Positions 9,243 through 18,938 are shown, numbered from the stretch's first letter. The stretch is 64,000 bases of DNA from an uncultured Bacteroidota bacterium (GCA_937894725.1 CALAYL010000094.1:1-64000); one strand, 5' to 3'. The notes: a model not told the origin generated them from the letters alone. A program made the numbers and translations.

Positions 9243-11522
9243 ATGACTAACAACTACCTAGACGAACTCAACGATATACAACGACAAGCGGTACTCCAGA
9301 CAGATGGCCCTGTAATGATTGTAGCAGGCCCAGGGTCGGGCAAGACCCGCGTGCTTACTTATCGCATAGCCCATTTACTCCAAAAAGGAGTAAACCCCTT
9401 TTCGATTTTGGCACTTACCTTTACTAACAAAGCTTCGGAGGCTATGCGAAATCGTATAGAATCGATCTGTGGCACCAATGCACGCTCTCTTTTCATGGGT
9501 ACGTTTCACTCCATTTTTGCAAGAATATTGCGTGTCGATGCTCAGGTACTGGGCTATCCATCCAATTTTACAATATACGATACTGAAGATTCTAAATCGG
9601 TAATCAAATCCATTATCAAGGAGCTCAACCTAGACGATAAAATATATAAGCCATCTACGGTGCAATGGCGTATTTCAGCTTGCAAAAATGCGCTTGTTTT
9701 TCCCGAAACCTATGCTACTTCACCCGAGATTATGGCAGAGGATCGTGAAGCCCGAAGGCCTAAAACAGCCGATATTTATAAACTTTATTTTGAAAAATGT
9801 TTCCGTTCTGGAGCTATGGATTTTGATGATTTATTGCTCAAAACGTATGAGCTTATCAAAAAGCATCCCGATATTTTGCACAAATATCAGCATAAGTTTA
9901 AGTATGTGCTCATAGATGAGTTTCAAGATACGAATCAGCTACAATATGCCATTATCCGCAGCATAGCCGATGTGTATCAGAATGTAACAGTGGTGGGCGA
10001 TGATGCGCAGAGTATTTATGCTTTTAGAGGAGCTACTATCGACAATATTCTCAACTTTGAAAAAGATTTTCCAGAGTTGAAAGTTTATAAACTCGAGCAA
10101 AACTATCGTTCGACTCAGACTATCGTGAAAGCTGCCAACGAACTTATTCACAAAAACAAAAATCAACTCAAAAAAGAAATTTGGACATCCAATACCAAAG
10201 GAGATTTGATAAAAGTGGTGAAGTTGGCATCGGATAATGAAGAAGGACGCTGGGTAGCCGATAATATTTTGGAAATGAAACTCAGAGAGCATTTCAAGCA
10301 TAATGATTTTGCGATTTTATACCGCACCAATGCACAGTCTAGAGCATTTGAGGAGTCACTTCGCAGACATAATATTCCATATAAGATTTATGGTGGGATG
10401 TCGTTTTATCAACGCAAAGAAATCAAGGATTTACTCGCTTATTGCAAGCTAGCGATAAACCACTATGACGAGGAAGCACTGAAGCGAGTCATCAATTATC
10501 CCACTCGTGGTATAGGACAAACGACTATAGACAAAATCGCCATTTATGCCGCCAATGATGGTAAGCGAATATGGGATGTGGTCGATAACATCATTGCCTA
10601 TGATTTTCCGAGTAGAGCTAAGCAGCTCTTGTATGAGTTTTCGATTATGATAAAATCATTTGCAGCACTAACTACACAAAAAAATGCGTTTGAACTGGCT
10701 ACCCACATCGGACAATCCACAAAGCTCATAGCGGAACTTTATAATGATAAAACGGTAGAAGGAGTGGCGCGCTATGAAAACATGCAAAGTTTGCTCAATG
10801 GTATCAAAGAGTTTGTCGAAGATGACCAAATAGTCGAAGATGATGTGCTCACAGAAGATAGGGGATTGGGCGTGTATCTACAAAATATTAGTTTGCTCAC
10901 AGGCGATGAAAAGCAAAATGAAAATACAGATGCTGTGAAATTAATGACCACGCATGCTGCCAAGGGATTGGAGTTTCCGGTAGTCTATGCTGTGGGCATG
11001 GAAGAGGGCTTGTTTCCATCATCGCAGTCGCTCTACTCGCTCGAAGATTTGGAGGAAGAGCGAAGGCTATTTTATGTCGCCATTACCCGTGCAGAAACTA
11101 AGCTTACACTTACGTATGCTACCTCACGTTATAAGTTTGGTACGATACAATATGCTGATGCCTCTCGATTTATAAAAGAACTTCCTGATGCTATTTTGGA
11201 TCAGCAGGGCGTGCTAGGTGCACAATCCACAGTAGAAACAAGCGGCACGCTGGTGGGTAGTTTTGGACGTACTTTGTCAAAGATGCCACTACCTAAACCA
11301 TTGGCAACAAAGCCAAATACAGCAGGTGCAAAGGCTTTCATACCAGACGATGTAGCCAATTTGCAAAATGGCACAGAAGTGTTGCATGAAAAGTTTGGTG
11401 AAGGTAAAGTTATCTTTATGGAAGGCAATGCGATAGACCGAATTGCAACTATTTTCTTCCCAAACTTTGGAGAAAAGAAAATAATGCTCAAATTTGCAAA
11501 GTTGAAGATTATAAAAGCCTAA
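9243..11522 (+). CDS. UvrD/PcrA-type ATP-dependent 3'-5' DNA helicase
   Basis: A 759-residue superfamily 1 helicase. Visible motifs: Walker A GPGSGKT, motif Ia 'LALTFTNKA', the DEFQDTN Walker B box, 'VVGDDAQSIYAFRGA', 'LEQNYRST', 'VKLMTTHAAKGLEFPVVY', 'GMEEGLFP' and 'VAITRAE'. The final ~50 residues ('EVLHEKFGEGKVIFMEG') match the Tudor-like C-terminal domain of PcrA, which contacts RNA polymerase. It works in nucleotide excision repair, mismatch repair and removal of proteins from DNA. The frame could begin at a TTG at 9222, but the ATG at 9243 gives the usual short N-terminus before the Q-motif 'LNDIQRQAV'. Helicase motifs all look intact. Confidence 0.95.
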   Translation: MTNNYLDELNDIQRQAVLQTDGPVMIVAGPGSGKTRVLTYRIAHLLQKGVNPFSILALTFTNKASEAMRNRIESICGTNARSLFMGTFHSIFARILRVDAQVLGYPSNFTIYDTEDSKSVIKSIIKELNLDDKIYKPSTVQWRISACKNALVFPETYATSPEIMAEDREARRPKTADIYKLYFEKCFRSGAMDFDDLLLKTYELIKKHPDILHKYQHKFKYVLIDEFQDTNQLQYAIIRSIADVYQNVTVVGDDAQSIYAFRGATIDNILNFEKDFPELKVYKLEQNYRSTQTIVKAANELIHKNKNQLKKEIWTSNTKGDLIKVVKLASDNEEGRWVADNILEMKLREHFKHNDFAILYRTNAQSRAFEESLRRHNIPYKIYGGMSFYQRKEIKDLLAYCKLAINHYDEEALKRVINYPTRGIGQTTIDKIAIYAANDGKRIWDVVDNIIAYDFPSRAKQLLYEFSIMIKSFAALTTQKNAFELATHIGQSTKLIAELYNDKTVEGVARYENMQSLLNGIKEFVEDDQIVEDDVLTEDRGLGVYLQNISLLTGDEKQNENTDAVKLMTTHAAKGLEFPVVYAVGMEEGLFPSSQSLYSLEDLEEERRLFYVAITRAETKLTLTYATSRYKFGTIQYADASRFIKELPDAILDQQGVLGAQSTVETSGTLVGSFGRTLSKMPLPKPLATKPNTAGAKAFIPDDVANLQNGTEVLHEKFGEGKVIFMEGNAIDRIATIFFPNFGEKKIMLKFAKLKIIKA

Positions 11523-11646
11523 TCACAAACACCCCTCGGCATCCATCCCTCCCTTTGCTTCGAGTGGTACATTGGCAATAAACTTCACTATTATTTTTTA
11601 CTCACTTTATGTAGAGTAGTCTTTTTATTTTATTGAAAAAAACAGA

Positions 11647-12297
11647 ATGAATTATAACACCGAACGAGAGCGGATGATGCTCCGCGAATATGGCCGCCAT
11701 GTGCAGCGAATTGTAGTCAAATGCAAAAATACCGCAGATAGAGAGCTGCGCAATCAGATGGCGAAAGACATTATAGAATTGATGATACAACTCAATCCAC
11801 AAATCAAGAGTATCGAAGATTATCGAATGAAACTTTGGGATCATCTCTTTTTTATAGCCGAATTTGATCTTGATGTAGAGTCGCCTTATCCGATACCTAC
11901 CCGAGCAGAGGTAGAAAAAAAGCCTGAGCCACTGCCTTATCCGCAAGGAAAAATAAAGCATAAACACTATGGTAAAAATATAGAGGCTTTAGTCAACAAG
12001 GCCATTGTAGAAAAAGATCTTGAAAAGAGACAAGCGTTTGCCCAAAATATAGGCAATTGTATGAAACTCGTCTATCAAAACTGGACACGCGAAAACAACA
12101 ATGATGATAACATCAAAAACGACTTACGGATCTTGTCGAATGGCATGTTACAACTAGGTTCTGAAGATAATATTAGTGAATTGACGAAAGGGAACAAGTA
12201 TCGTAGTGGTGACGCTTTGCCTCGAAACAATGGTTACAAAACAAATAATAACAATAAGTATAAAAAGAAATACAACAACAAAAACAGGAATAAATAG
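11647..12297 (+). CDS. DUF4290 family protein
   Basis: A 216-residue soluble protein. The N-terminus 'MNYNTERERMMLREYGRHVQ' and the following Leu/Ile-rich helices match the Bacteroidota-specific DUF4290 family, which has no known function. The last ~40 residues are a low-complexity, very basic Asn/Lys tail (NNGYKTNNNNKYKKKYNNKN), which could bind nucleic acid; that is inference. It lies 15 bases before the glycosyltransferase gene, in the same direction, so the two may be co-transcribed. Confidence 0.85.
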   Translation: MNYNTERERMMLREYGRHVQRIVVKCKNTADRELRNQMAKDIIELMIQLNPQIKSIEDYRMKLWDHLFFIAEFDLDVESPYPIPTRAEVEKKPEPLPYPQGKIKHKHYGKNIEALVNKAIVEKDLEKRQAFAQNIGNCMKLVYQNWTRENNNDDNIKNDLRILSNGMLQLGSEDNISELTKGNKYRSGDALPRNNGYKTNNNNKYKKKYNNKNRNK

Positions 12298-12311
12298 TTA
12301 TATCTTCGATT

Positions 12312-13847
12312 ATGATTTTTTTGAAAAAAACCTTCCCTTTCTTACTACTAGCATTCATGCTATCTGTAGTGTTGCGATTGCCGCAGCTCGGAAGGCCACT
12401 TTCAAAACATCACGAATTTTGCACCGCTGTGAGCCTCCGAATTTTGCAAAATTGGTGGGATGAAGGTATCGAAAAATTTAACTATTTACCAGCTACCAAT
12501 TTTGCCAAAGATGCTGATAAGTTTATTAATAATTTTGGCAATGCTACAGGTAGTGTAGTTGATGCAGCAGGCAATTATTACTACATTTCGCATCCCCCTT
12601 TGGCCTACTATGTACCCTATGCTTTTTTCAAAATTATTGATGTAAGACCCGATGTGATACCACTGCAACTGTTTAATATGCTCTTGCACTTTTTGAGTGC
12701 TGTTTTTGTTTATTTCATTGTTTGTTTGTTGAGTTTCAATAGAGCCAGAAGTCATCTGCACGTGCCTTCTTTTGTAGCCTTTTTATTTTATTTATTTGCA
12801 CCTGCTACCTTATGGTTTCAGGGCAATGTATATATGAGCGACATGGCGGTACAGCTACCTTTTGTGATAGGAGTGTATGTAGTGTTGAAGATGATAATAC
12901 GTCAAAAATTTTATGTACCAAAGTATATTTTCTTTTATTCCTTGGTGCTGTTTTCAATGATTTATACCTCTTGGTTAGGCGTGTTTTTTGCGATAGCTGT
13001 TATTGTGTATTCGCTGTTACATACTAGAGCTAGCAAGGGTTTCAGTATGCTAATATTACTCACTATCGGAGTTTTATTTTTGACACTTCGTTTGATAATT
13101 TATCAGTACTCCTCAATAGCGGGTCTATCCGCTTTGCTAACAGAGTCGATAGACAGGTACTTGGTGCGAGGTAGTTTAGGCAATTTGCAAGATGGCTTTT
13201 TTGGTTTCGTTGGTTCATACCTTTTTTTTCTAAAAAATCTGATTTACAATTATCTACTCAATTACTTTTTCTTTTATCTTATCATCGCTGGGTTTATTGG
13301 GTTTGTTTTTTCTCGTCATAAACTAAAAATCACATTTTCAGAAAATGGTTATCGTTTTATGTGGTTGTCTGTATTGCCTATTGGGCTATTGCATTTGCTG
13401 TTTTTAAACTATTCTGAACATGACTTTACGGTCTTATATGCATCTTTGTTTTTTAGTGTCTTGTGCGGTATTTTTTACGATAAAATCAAAAAATCTGCTG
13501 CAGTTTCGAATCAGCGACTCAATCTTGTTTTTGGAATATCCTTGTTGCTCTTGATTATACATTTCACTATTTCAAATATGCCAGGTCCTAAAAATTATAA
13601 GGGAGAGCGATATGACACGGATAAACTAAAAGGGGAATATATAGCGCAACAAGCAAAGGTAGATGAAGTTGTTTTTATGTTAGAAAAGCCAGAGCCGCAG
13701 TTGCTATTTTATGCACAACGAAATATTAAAGTGATAAATGATGCTAATCAAGCTATGACTTTCTTACAACAGCGAAAAATAGCAAGTGGGCGCATATTTA
13801 GCTTAAATAACGGATCAATTTCAAGCCAATATATCTTAAATGAATAG
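12312..13847 (+). CDS. Polytopic membrane glycosyltransferase-like protein (GT39/ArnT-type fold)
   Basis: A 511-residue protein with about ten to twelve hydrophobic segments. The first periplasmic loop carries 'RLPQLGRPLSKHHEFCTAVS', in the position where GT39/GT83 polyprenyl-phosphate-sugar transferases have their catalytic acidic pair. Near residue 95 is 'SHPPLAYYVPYAFF', a motif typical of this group ('HPPL'). Such enzymes transfer a sugar from a lipid carrier to a protein or lipid on the outer face of the inner membrane. Acceptor and donor are unknown. The soluble C-terminal ~90 residues look like the periplasmic tail of the family. A near-consensus TATCTTCG lies just ahead of the start. 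Confidence 0.75.
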   Translation: MIFLKKTFPFLLLAFMLSVVLRLPQLGRPLSKHHEFCTAVSLRILQNWWDEGIEKFNYLPATNFAKDADKFINNFGNATGSVVDAAGNYYYISHPPLAYYVPYAFFKIIDVRPDVIPLQLFNMLLHFLSAVFVYFIVCLLSFNRARSHLHVPSFVAFLFYLFAPATLWFQGNVYMSDMAVQLPFVIGVYVVLKMIIRQKFYVPKYIFFYSLVLFSMIYTSWLGVFFAIAVIVYSLLHTRASKGFSMLILLTIGVLFLTLRLIIYQYSSIAGLSALLTESIDRYLVRGSLGNLQDGFFGFVGSYLFFLKNLIYNYLLNYFFFYLIIAGFIGFVFSRHKLKITFSENGYRFMWLSVLPIGLLHLLFLNYSEHDFTVLYASLFFSVLCGIFYDKIKKSAAVSNQRLNLVFGISLLLLIIHFTISNMPGPKNYKGERYDTDKLKGEYIAQQAKVDEVVFMLEKPEPQLLFYAQRNIKVINDANQAMTFLQQRKIASGRIFSLNNGSISSQYILNE

Positions 13848-13914
13848 ATGCGTATTTTCCTGTTTTGTATCAAATTTGTATCTTTAATTTCAAATTAAAA
13901 ATCACCCCAATACT

Positions 13915-14868
13915 ATGTCACTAAACACCATACCTGTAGTTGACTTACAGCAATTTATAAATGGCGATAACGAAGCCAAACAAACATTCGTAGAAGAGCT
14001 GGGGCGCGCCTTTGAAGAAACGGGCTTTGTGTCTGTAAAAAATCATGGTGTGCCGCAAGAGGTAATTGATCAGTTTTACCAACTTGTAGAGCAATTTTTT
14101 AGTTTGCCCAATGAAGTAAAACGCAGCTACGAAAAGGTTGAATATGCAGGACAGCGTGGCTATACTTCGTTTGGACGAGAACATGCCAAAGGCAGCGATG
14201 CACCAGACCTCAAGGAGTTTTGGCAGATAGGTCAAAAAGTGGAGGGAGAAAATCTTTCTAAAACAGACTATCCCGACAACATCGAAGTAGCTGAAATGCC
14301 AGAGTTTCATCAACTGGGGTTTAAACTTTATAAATCATTTGAGAATTCAGGTCGTGAATTGCTGCGAGCAATTGGCATTCACTTGGGTATAGGCGAAAAT
14401 TATTTTGATCAGCATATTCATAATGGCAATTCGATATTGAGAGCGATACATTATCCGCCTATCGTCACTGAACCGAAAAGTGCTATCCGTGCAGAAGCGC
14501 ATGAAGACATCAACTTAATTACCCTTTTGGTAGGTGCATCAGCAGAGGGATTGCAACTTTTAAGTAAGCAAAATGAATGGCTCGACATCACTGCACCTGA
14601 GGGCTGTATCGTAGTAAATGTGGGCGATATGCTTCAGCGCTTGACAAATAATAAGCTTCGCTCTACTACACACCGTGTAGTAAACCCTGCTCGTGAAAAG
14701 TGGCATACACATCGATATTCAATACCATTTTTCTTACACCCTCGTTCAGAAATGCGATTAGACTGTTTGTCATCGTGTGTGTCTGATAGTAGCCCCAAAG
14801 CTTATGATGACTCAAGTGCAGGCGAATATTTAGATGAACGATTGAGAGAAATAGGATTAAAGAAATAG
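13915..14868 (+). CDS. Isopenicillin-N-synthase-like 2-oxoglutarate/Fe(II)-type oxygenase
   Basis: A 317-residue enzyme with the non-haem N-terminal domain ('IPVVDLQQF', 'GFVSVKNHGVP') and the jelly-roll C-terminal domain. The iron ligands are His196, Asp198 (HED) and His253 (THR), and the co-substrate motif R267-x-S269 is present. The family ranges from isopenicillin N synthase to plant hormone oxygenases. In Bacteroidota a single conserved member like this is common, with no known substrate. It is followed after 32 bases by the M3 peptidase, probably in one transcript. No other antibiotic-type biosynthesis gene is nearby, so beta-lactam synthesis is not implied. Confidence 0.88.
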   Translation: MSLNTIPVVDLQQFINGDNEAKQTFVEELGRAFEETGFVSVKNHGVPQEVIDQFYQLVEQFFSLPNEVKRSYEKVEYAGQRGYTSFGREHAKGSDAPDLKEFWQIGQKVEGENLSKTDYPDNIEVAEMPEFHQLGFKLYKSFENSGRELLRAIGIHLGIGENYFDQHIHNGNSILRAIHYPPIVTEPKSAIRAEAHEDINLITLLVGASAEGLQLLSKQNEWLDITAPEGCIVVNVGDMLQRLTNNKLRSTTHRVVNPAREKWHTHRYSIPFFLHPRSEMRLDCLSSCVSDSSPKAYDDSSAGEYLDERLREIGLKK

Positions 14869-14900
14869 GATTAAATTATATAAAAACACAGATAAAATAG

Positions 14901-16598
14901 ATGAAAAAATTTCCAGAGTTAGAGTACAAAAGACCCGATTTAGAAATTGTAAAAAAACGTTTCGAATCACTGATAAAAAAGTTTGATGAAGCTAAAAACT
15001 TTACAACCCAAGAAGATGCAATCAAAGAGATAAATGCTTTGAGGGAAGATTTCTCTACAGCTGCTAGCTTAGCATCTGTGCGCAATACCATCGATATTTC
15101 AAATCAATATTATGATATCGAAAATTCATTTTTTGATCAAAATGGGCCATTATTTAGCGAATTAAATATTCAGTTTTATCGCGCTTTAAGTCAGTCCCCA
15201 TTTCAAGCAGATTTACGACAGAAATTTGGTAATCAATTATTTGATTTGGCTGAAGCCAGTGTGCGTTCATTCGATGCGAAAATCACTGCTGATGTGCAAA
15301 ATGAAAATAAGTTTTCTACAGAATACTCAAAGCGAGTAGCAGGTGCTGAAATAGAATTTGATGGTAAAACACTCAATCTCGCAGGACTTGAGCCTTATGC
15401 TCAATCAACGGATAGGGCTACTCGAAAAGCAGCACTCGACACGAACTATGCTTGGTGGGAAAAGAATGCCGAGTTTTTTGATAAAAACTATGATGAGCTC
15501 GTAAAAACGAGAACGGCCATGGCTAAAAAAATGGGCTATGAATCGTTTGTAGAAATGGGCTATGACCGAATGAATAGAACGGACTATACTGCTGCAGATG
15601 TGGCTAAGTTTCGTCAGCAAGTAGTTGATTTCGTAGTGCCTCTTTCTGTAAAATTGAGAGAGCGTCAAGCGAAGCGATTGGGAGTAGATAAGTTGGCATA
15701 TTACGATTTCGGTCTAAATTTCTTGTCAGGCAATCCAACACCAAAAGGTGATCCAGATTGGATTTTAGCAAATGGAAAGAAAATGTATGCCGAACTTTCG
15801 CCCGAAACAAAAGAGTTTTTTGATTTTATGACTCAATACGAATTGTTAGATTTAGTCAATAAGAAAAATAAACAAGCGGGGGGGTATTGTACGCACTTTT
15901 CTAAATACAAAGCGCCCTTTATTTTTTCTAATTTCAATGGCACTTCACATGATATAGATGTGCTTACACATGAGGCTGGACACGCATTTCAGTGCTATCA
16001 AAGTAGAAATCAACCCATCGAAGAATATCTATGGCCTACATACGAAGCTTGCGAAATTCACTCGATGAGTATGGAGTTTTTTGCTTGGCCTTGGATGGAA
16101 ACATTCTTTAAAGAAGATACAGATAAATACAAATTCCAACATTTGTCTTCGGCTATATTGTTTTTGCCATATGGCTGCGCGGTAGATGAGTTTCAGCATA
16201 TCATATATGCAAATCCTTCAATGACTCCTGCTGAGCGAAATGCAACTTGGCTTCAAATGGAGAAAAAATATCGTCCATGGTTAGATTATGAAGATAATGC
16301 ATACCTTAATAGTGGTGGGCTTTGGAAGCGTCAGGCTCATATTTTCCGATCGCCATTTTATTATATCGACTATTGTTTAGCACAGATTTGCGCATTGCAA
16401 TTTTGGAGTCGTTCACAAAAAGACTTTAAAGATGCATGGGGCGATTATTTGACACTCTGCAAAGCAGGTGGTAGCAAACCTTTCATTGAGTTGGTGAAAT
16501 TAGCTGGATTGAATAATCCATTTGCAGAAACTACCGTAAAGCCAGTTATCTCAGAGATAAAAGATTGGCTCGATGGAGTAGATGACGCTAAGTTTTAA
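14901..16598 (+). CDS. M3 family oligoendopeptidase (PepF-like)
   Basis: A 565-residue zinc metallopeptidase without signal peptide. The active-site HEAGH lies at residues 357-361 and the further Glu ligand in 'YEACEIHSMSMEFF' about 25 residues later. The length and the substrate-side motif 'YCTHFSKYKAPFIFSNFNGT' fit the oligopeptidase F branch of M3. It degrades short peptides in the cytoplasm. The start ATG is the first in frame after the oxygenase stop. A strong terminator follows. Confidence 0.93.
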   Translation: MKKFPELEYKRPDLEIVKKRFESLIKKFDEAKNFTTQEDAIKEINALREDFSTAASLASVRNTIDISNQYYDIENSFFDQNGPLFSELNIQFYRALSQSPFQADLRQKFGNQLFDLAEASVRSFDAKITADVQNENKFSTEYSKRVAGAEIEFDGKTLNLAGLEPYAQSTDRATRKAALDTNYAWWEKNAEFFDKNYDELVKTRTAMAKKMGYESFVEMGYDRMNRTDYTAADVAKFRQQVVDFVVPLSVKLRERQAKRLGVDKLAYYDFGLNFLSGNPTPKGDPDWILANGKKMYAELSPETKEFFDFMTQYELLDLVNKKNKQAGGYCTHFSKYKAPFIFSNFNGTSHDIDVLTHEAGHAFQCYQSRNQPIEEYLWPTYEACEIHSMSMEFFAWPWMETFFKEDTDKYKFQHLSSAILFLPYGCAVDEFQHIIYANPSMTPAERNATWLQMEKKYRPWLDYEDNAYLNSGGLWKRQAHIFRSPFYYIDYCLAQICALQFWSRSQKDFKDAWGDYLTLCKAGGSKPFIELVKLAGLNNPFAETTVKPVISEIKDWLDGVDDAKF

Positions 16599-16613
16599 TT
16601 TTTTTTCGATTTA

Positions 16614-16647
16614 GAATGGCGGCAATTTTGTCGCCATTCTTTTTTCT
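16614..16647 (+). terminator. Intrinsic terminator of the oxygenase-peptidase unit
   Basis: The stem agaatggcg / cgccattct (9 bp), with a loop of about 10 bases that can pair further, is followed by a T-rich run. It lies 16 bases past the M3 peptidase stop. Confidence 0.85.
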
Positions 16648-16726
16648 ACAGCAAAGCGCAATAGTATTTAGCTGTTTTTAAAATAGCTTCTGTTTACTTT
16701 CTTCATTATTTGTTTTACTTTCCATA

Positions 16727-17800
16727 ATGGAAAACCAAAATCCAATTAGTAGGTTTTTTTCTTTTAAGCGATTGTTGCTGCCTATTTTAATTACAGCAGT
16801 TACGACCTATTATTTGTTTCACTTATTGATTAATCAAGATTTTGATTTGCTTGCTGACGTAACATGGAACTCCTCACTCATGATCTTGCTCCTCTTCGCA
16901 TTTCTTTCGGTTCTCGTGCGTGATATAGCCTATATCTATCGGATTTGGGAGTTGAGCGATCGTAAGCTTTCTATCTGGCGTTGTGTACAGGTTATCATAC
17001 TATGGGAGTTTGGTTCAGCTATCACTCCTGCATCGGTAGGCGGTATTTCTTTAGCGTTTTTTATTTTACATAAAGAAGGTATCAAGCCCGGCAAAGCTAC
17101 GTCTATTCTAATGTTCTGTACCTATCTAGACAATGTGGCTTTTATTATTGTGTTTTCGTTGCTTTTTGGTCTATTGGGGGGCAGTATGTTTGATTTGTCA
17201 GCAATATGCTTTGGAGCAGTAAATAACGGCACTACATCGGCTTTTAGGGCAGTAGGTGGATACGTATGGATTGGTTTTTTGGTAGTTGCATTTTTTGGGA
17301 CTTTGTTAGGGTTCGCTATCTTTATACGGCCTAATTACGCAGCTGCTTTTTTGCGGTATTTAGGCAAACTTCGTTTGCTTTCAAAATGGGATACAGAGAT
17401 TAATCACATTGCGGATGATCTCCATCAAACTTCGTTAAATTTTAAAGACAGGGGTTTTGGTTTCTTATTCAAAGTGCTAGTGGCGACTATAATTTCCTGG
17501 GGAGCACGCTATGCGCTTGCCAATATTTTAATCACGGCATTTGCAGCATACGACCTCGATCAGCTAGCCATTTTTGCAAGGCAGTATGTGCATCGTGTCA
17601 TCGTGATGATACCGAGTACACCAGGGGGTAGTGGCATAGCTGAGTTGTCATTTATGGCGCTCAATTGTGAGTTTATCAAAGAGGGGTTATCCCCTTTAGT
17701 AGCTTTGATATGGCGAGGTTTTAATTTTTATTTTTATATACTGCTAGGTGTTTTTATATTGCCAAATTGGATAAATAAAGTAGCTAACAATCAATCCTAA
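16727..17800 (+). CDS. YbhN/AglD-type lipid flippase-like membrane protein (UPF0104)
   Basis: A 357-residue protein with about eight membrane segments, similar to the membrane half of lysylphosphatidylglycerol synthase (MprF/YbhN/AglD superfamily). The diagnostic elements are 'LWEFGSAITPASVGGISLAF' near residue 90 and 'IPSTPGGSGIAELSF' near residue 295. Members move or modify charged lipids or polyprenyl-linked sugars across the inner membrane. No catalytic aminoacyl-transferase half is present. It is followed, 3 bases later, by the HisB-type phosphatase, so the two are surely co-transcribed. Confidence 0.88.
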   Translation: MENQNPISRFFSFKRLLLPILITAVTTYYLFHLLINQDFDLLADVTWNSSLMILLLFAFLSVLVRDIAYIYRIWELSDRKLSIWRCVQVIILWEFGSAITPASVGGISLAFFILHKEGIKPGKATSILMFCTYLDNVAFIIVFSLLFGLLGGSMFDLSAICFGAVNNGTTSAFRAVGGYVWIGFLVVAFFGTLLGFAIFIRPNYAAAFLRYLGKLRLLSKWDTEINHIADDLHQTSLNFKDRGFGFLFKVLVATIISWGARYALANILITAFAAYDLDQLAIFARQYVHRVIVMIPSTPGGSGIAELSFMALNCEFIKEGLSPLVALIWRGFNFYFYILLGVFILPNWINKVANNQS

Positions 17801-17803
17801 TTT

Positions 17804-18382
17804 ATGACAAAGAAGAAAGTCCTTTTTATTGATAGAGATGGCACCATCATATTGGAAACCGATGATTTTAAAATAGACACAATGGAAAAAATCACCTTCT
17901 ATCCACAAGTATTTTATTGGTTGGGGAAAATAGTACGAGAGTTTGATTTTTCTCTAGTGTTAGTCACAAATCAGGATGGTTTGGGTACTGCTGATTTTCC
18001 GAATGAGCCGTTCTATACTACACATCGTTTTATCATGAAAACTTTTGCAGAACAAGGGATTTCGTTTATAGCGGAGCATATCGATTGTTCGTATCCGCAT
18101 CAAGGTTTGGCTACTAGAAAACCAGCAATAGGTATGCTCACAGATTATTTTACAGCGGCCTACGATTTGGAAAATTCTTTTGTGATCGGTGATAGAATCA
18201 CCGATGTGTTGCTAGCAAAAAATCTTGGCGCTAAATGCTTTTGGCTTGATGATGGACGTGGATTAGGGGCTACAGAAATCAATGAAACGGAGGAAGCGCT
18301 AAATTCATACATAGCAACTCGCTCTAGAAATTGGGAAGAGATTTATAACTACTTGCTTAAAGCTAACTCAAACTCAAACTAA
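17804..18382 (+). CDS. HisB-type HAD phosphatase (histidinol-phosphatase domain)
   Basis: A 192-residue HAD enzyme with the nucleophile motif FIDRDGT (Asp10 and Asp12), motif II 'VTNQDGLGT' and motif III/IV 'RKP...GDRITDVLLAKNLGAKC'. This matches the N-terminal phosphatase half of bifunctional HisB. The zinc-binding loop is only partly kept: 'CSYPHQGLATRKP' has the first Cys and the His, but the usual CxC before RKP reads LAT. I believe this is common in Bacteroidota versions. No dehydratase half and no other his genes are nearby, so it either supplies histidinol-phosphatase from a distance or acts on another sugar phosphate. Its stop codon overlaps the next ATG by one base. Confidence 0.8.
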   Translation: MTKKKVLFIDRDGTIILETDDFKIDTMEKITFYPQVFYWLGKIVREFDFSLVLVTNQDGLGTADFPNEPFYTTHRFIMKTFAEQGISFIAEHIDCSYPHQGLATRKPAIGMLTDYFTAAYDLENSFVIGDRITDVLLAKNLGAKCFWLDDGRGLGATEINETEEALNSYIATRSRNWEEIYNYLLKANSNSN

Positions 18383-18708
18383 TGGAGCAATATTTTTTAC
18401 TCAAATTATCGCTAGCTGAGAAGTATAAGGAGGAAGAAAATTGGACAGAAGCAGAGCGCAAATTGATTCAAGACCATTTTATTTTTTTACAACAATTAGG
18501 TAAAGATGGAACGCTCATCCTAGCTGGCAGAACTGATTATGAATTGAATCATGACGATTTAATAGGAATAGCTTTGATTAAAGCAGCTAGTTTAGAATTT
18601 GCAACTCATTTACTTATGCAAGATCCTGCCGTAAAAGCGGGCATTCAGTTAGCAACAATTCACCCATTCAAAATGGCGATTGAACAATTTGAAAACAAAC
18701 TTATTTAA
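18382..18708 (+). CDS. YciI-like small protein
   Basis: A 108-residue ferredoxin-like alpha/beta protein. 'HFIFLQQLGKDGTLILAGRT' and 'FATHLLMQDPAVKAGI' match the YciI family, whose members are putative small-molecule hydrolases or binding proteins using a conserved His/Asp pair. It overlaps the HisB-type gene by one base (TAATG), so the flippase, phosphatase and this gene form one operon. Its TAA stop shares the palindrome TTAA with the stop of yidD on the opposite strand. Confidence 0.8.
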   Translation: MEQYFLLKLSLAEKYKEEENWTEAERKLIQDHFIFLQQLGKDGTLILAGRTDYELNHDDLIGIALIKAASLEFATHLLMQDPAVKAGIQLATIHPFKMAIEQFENKLI

Positions 18709-18938
18709 GGTACTGGATCAAAACCACTTCCTCCCCAAGGGTGACAGCTCAAAATTCGTTTTGCCGCCAGATAACCCCCTTTTATTAATCCATGTTTTTC
18801 TAATGCTTCCACTGCATAGTGACTACAAGTGGGGGTATATCTACAGCTACGTGGCAAAATAGGAGAGAGGAAAATCTGATAAAACCGTACCACCATTTTT
18901 AGCAAAAAAACTATAGGTGATAAGAGCGTGCGAAGCAT
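18705..18938 (-). CDS. yidD: Membrane protein insertion efficiency factor YidD
   Basis: A 77-residue protein with an amphipathic N-terminal helix and the family signature 'FYQIFLSPILPRSCRYTPTC', then 'SHYAVEALEKHG' and 'RILSCHPWGGSGFDPVP'. It matches YidD/UPF0161 across its whole length. It assists YidC in membrane insertion. In many bacteria it sits between rnpA and yidC; here it is instead the last gene after a PorT-like barrel, whose stop overlaps its ATG by one base (TAATG). Confidence 0.96.
   Translation of the reverse strand: MLRTLLSPIVFLLKMVVRFYQIFLSPILPRSCRYTPTCSHYAVEALEKHGLIKGGYLAAKRILSCHPWGGSGFDPVP

Noticed and set aside
13915..14868. Isopenicillin N synthase proper
   Set aside because: Family resemblance only; no ACV synthetase or other beta-lactam genes present.
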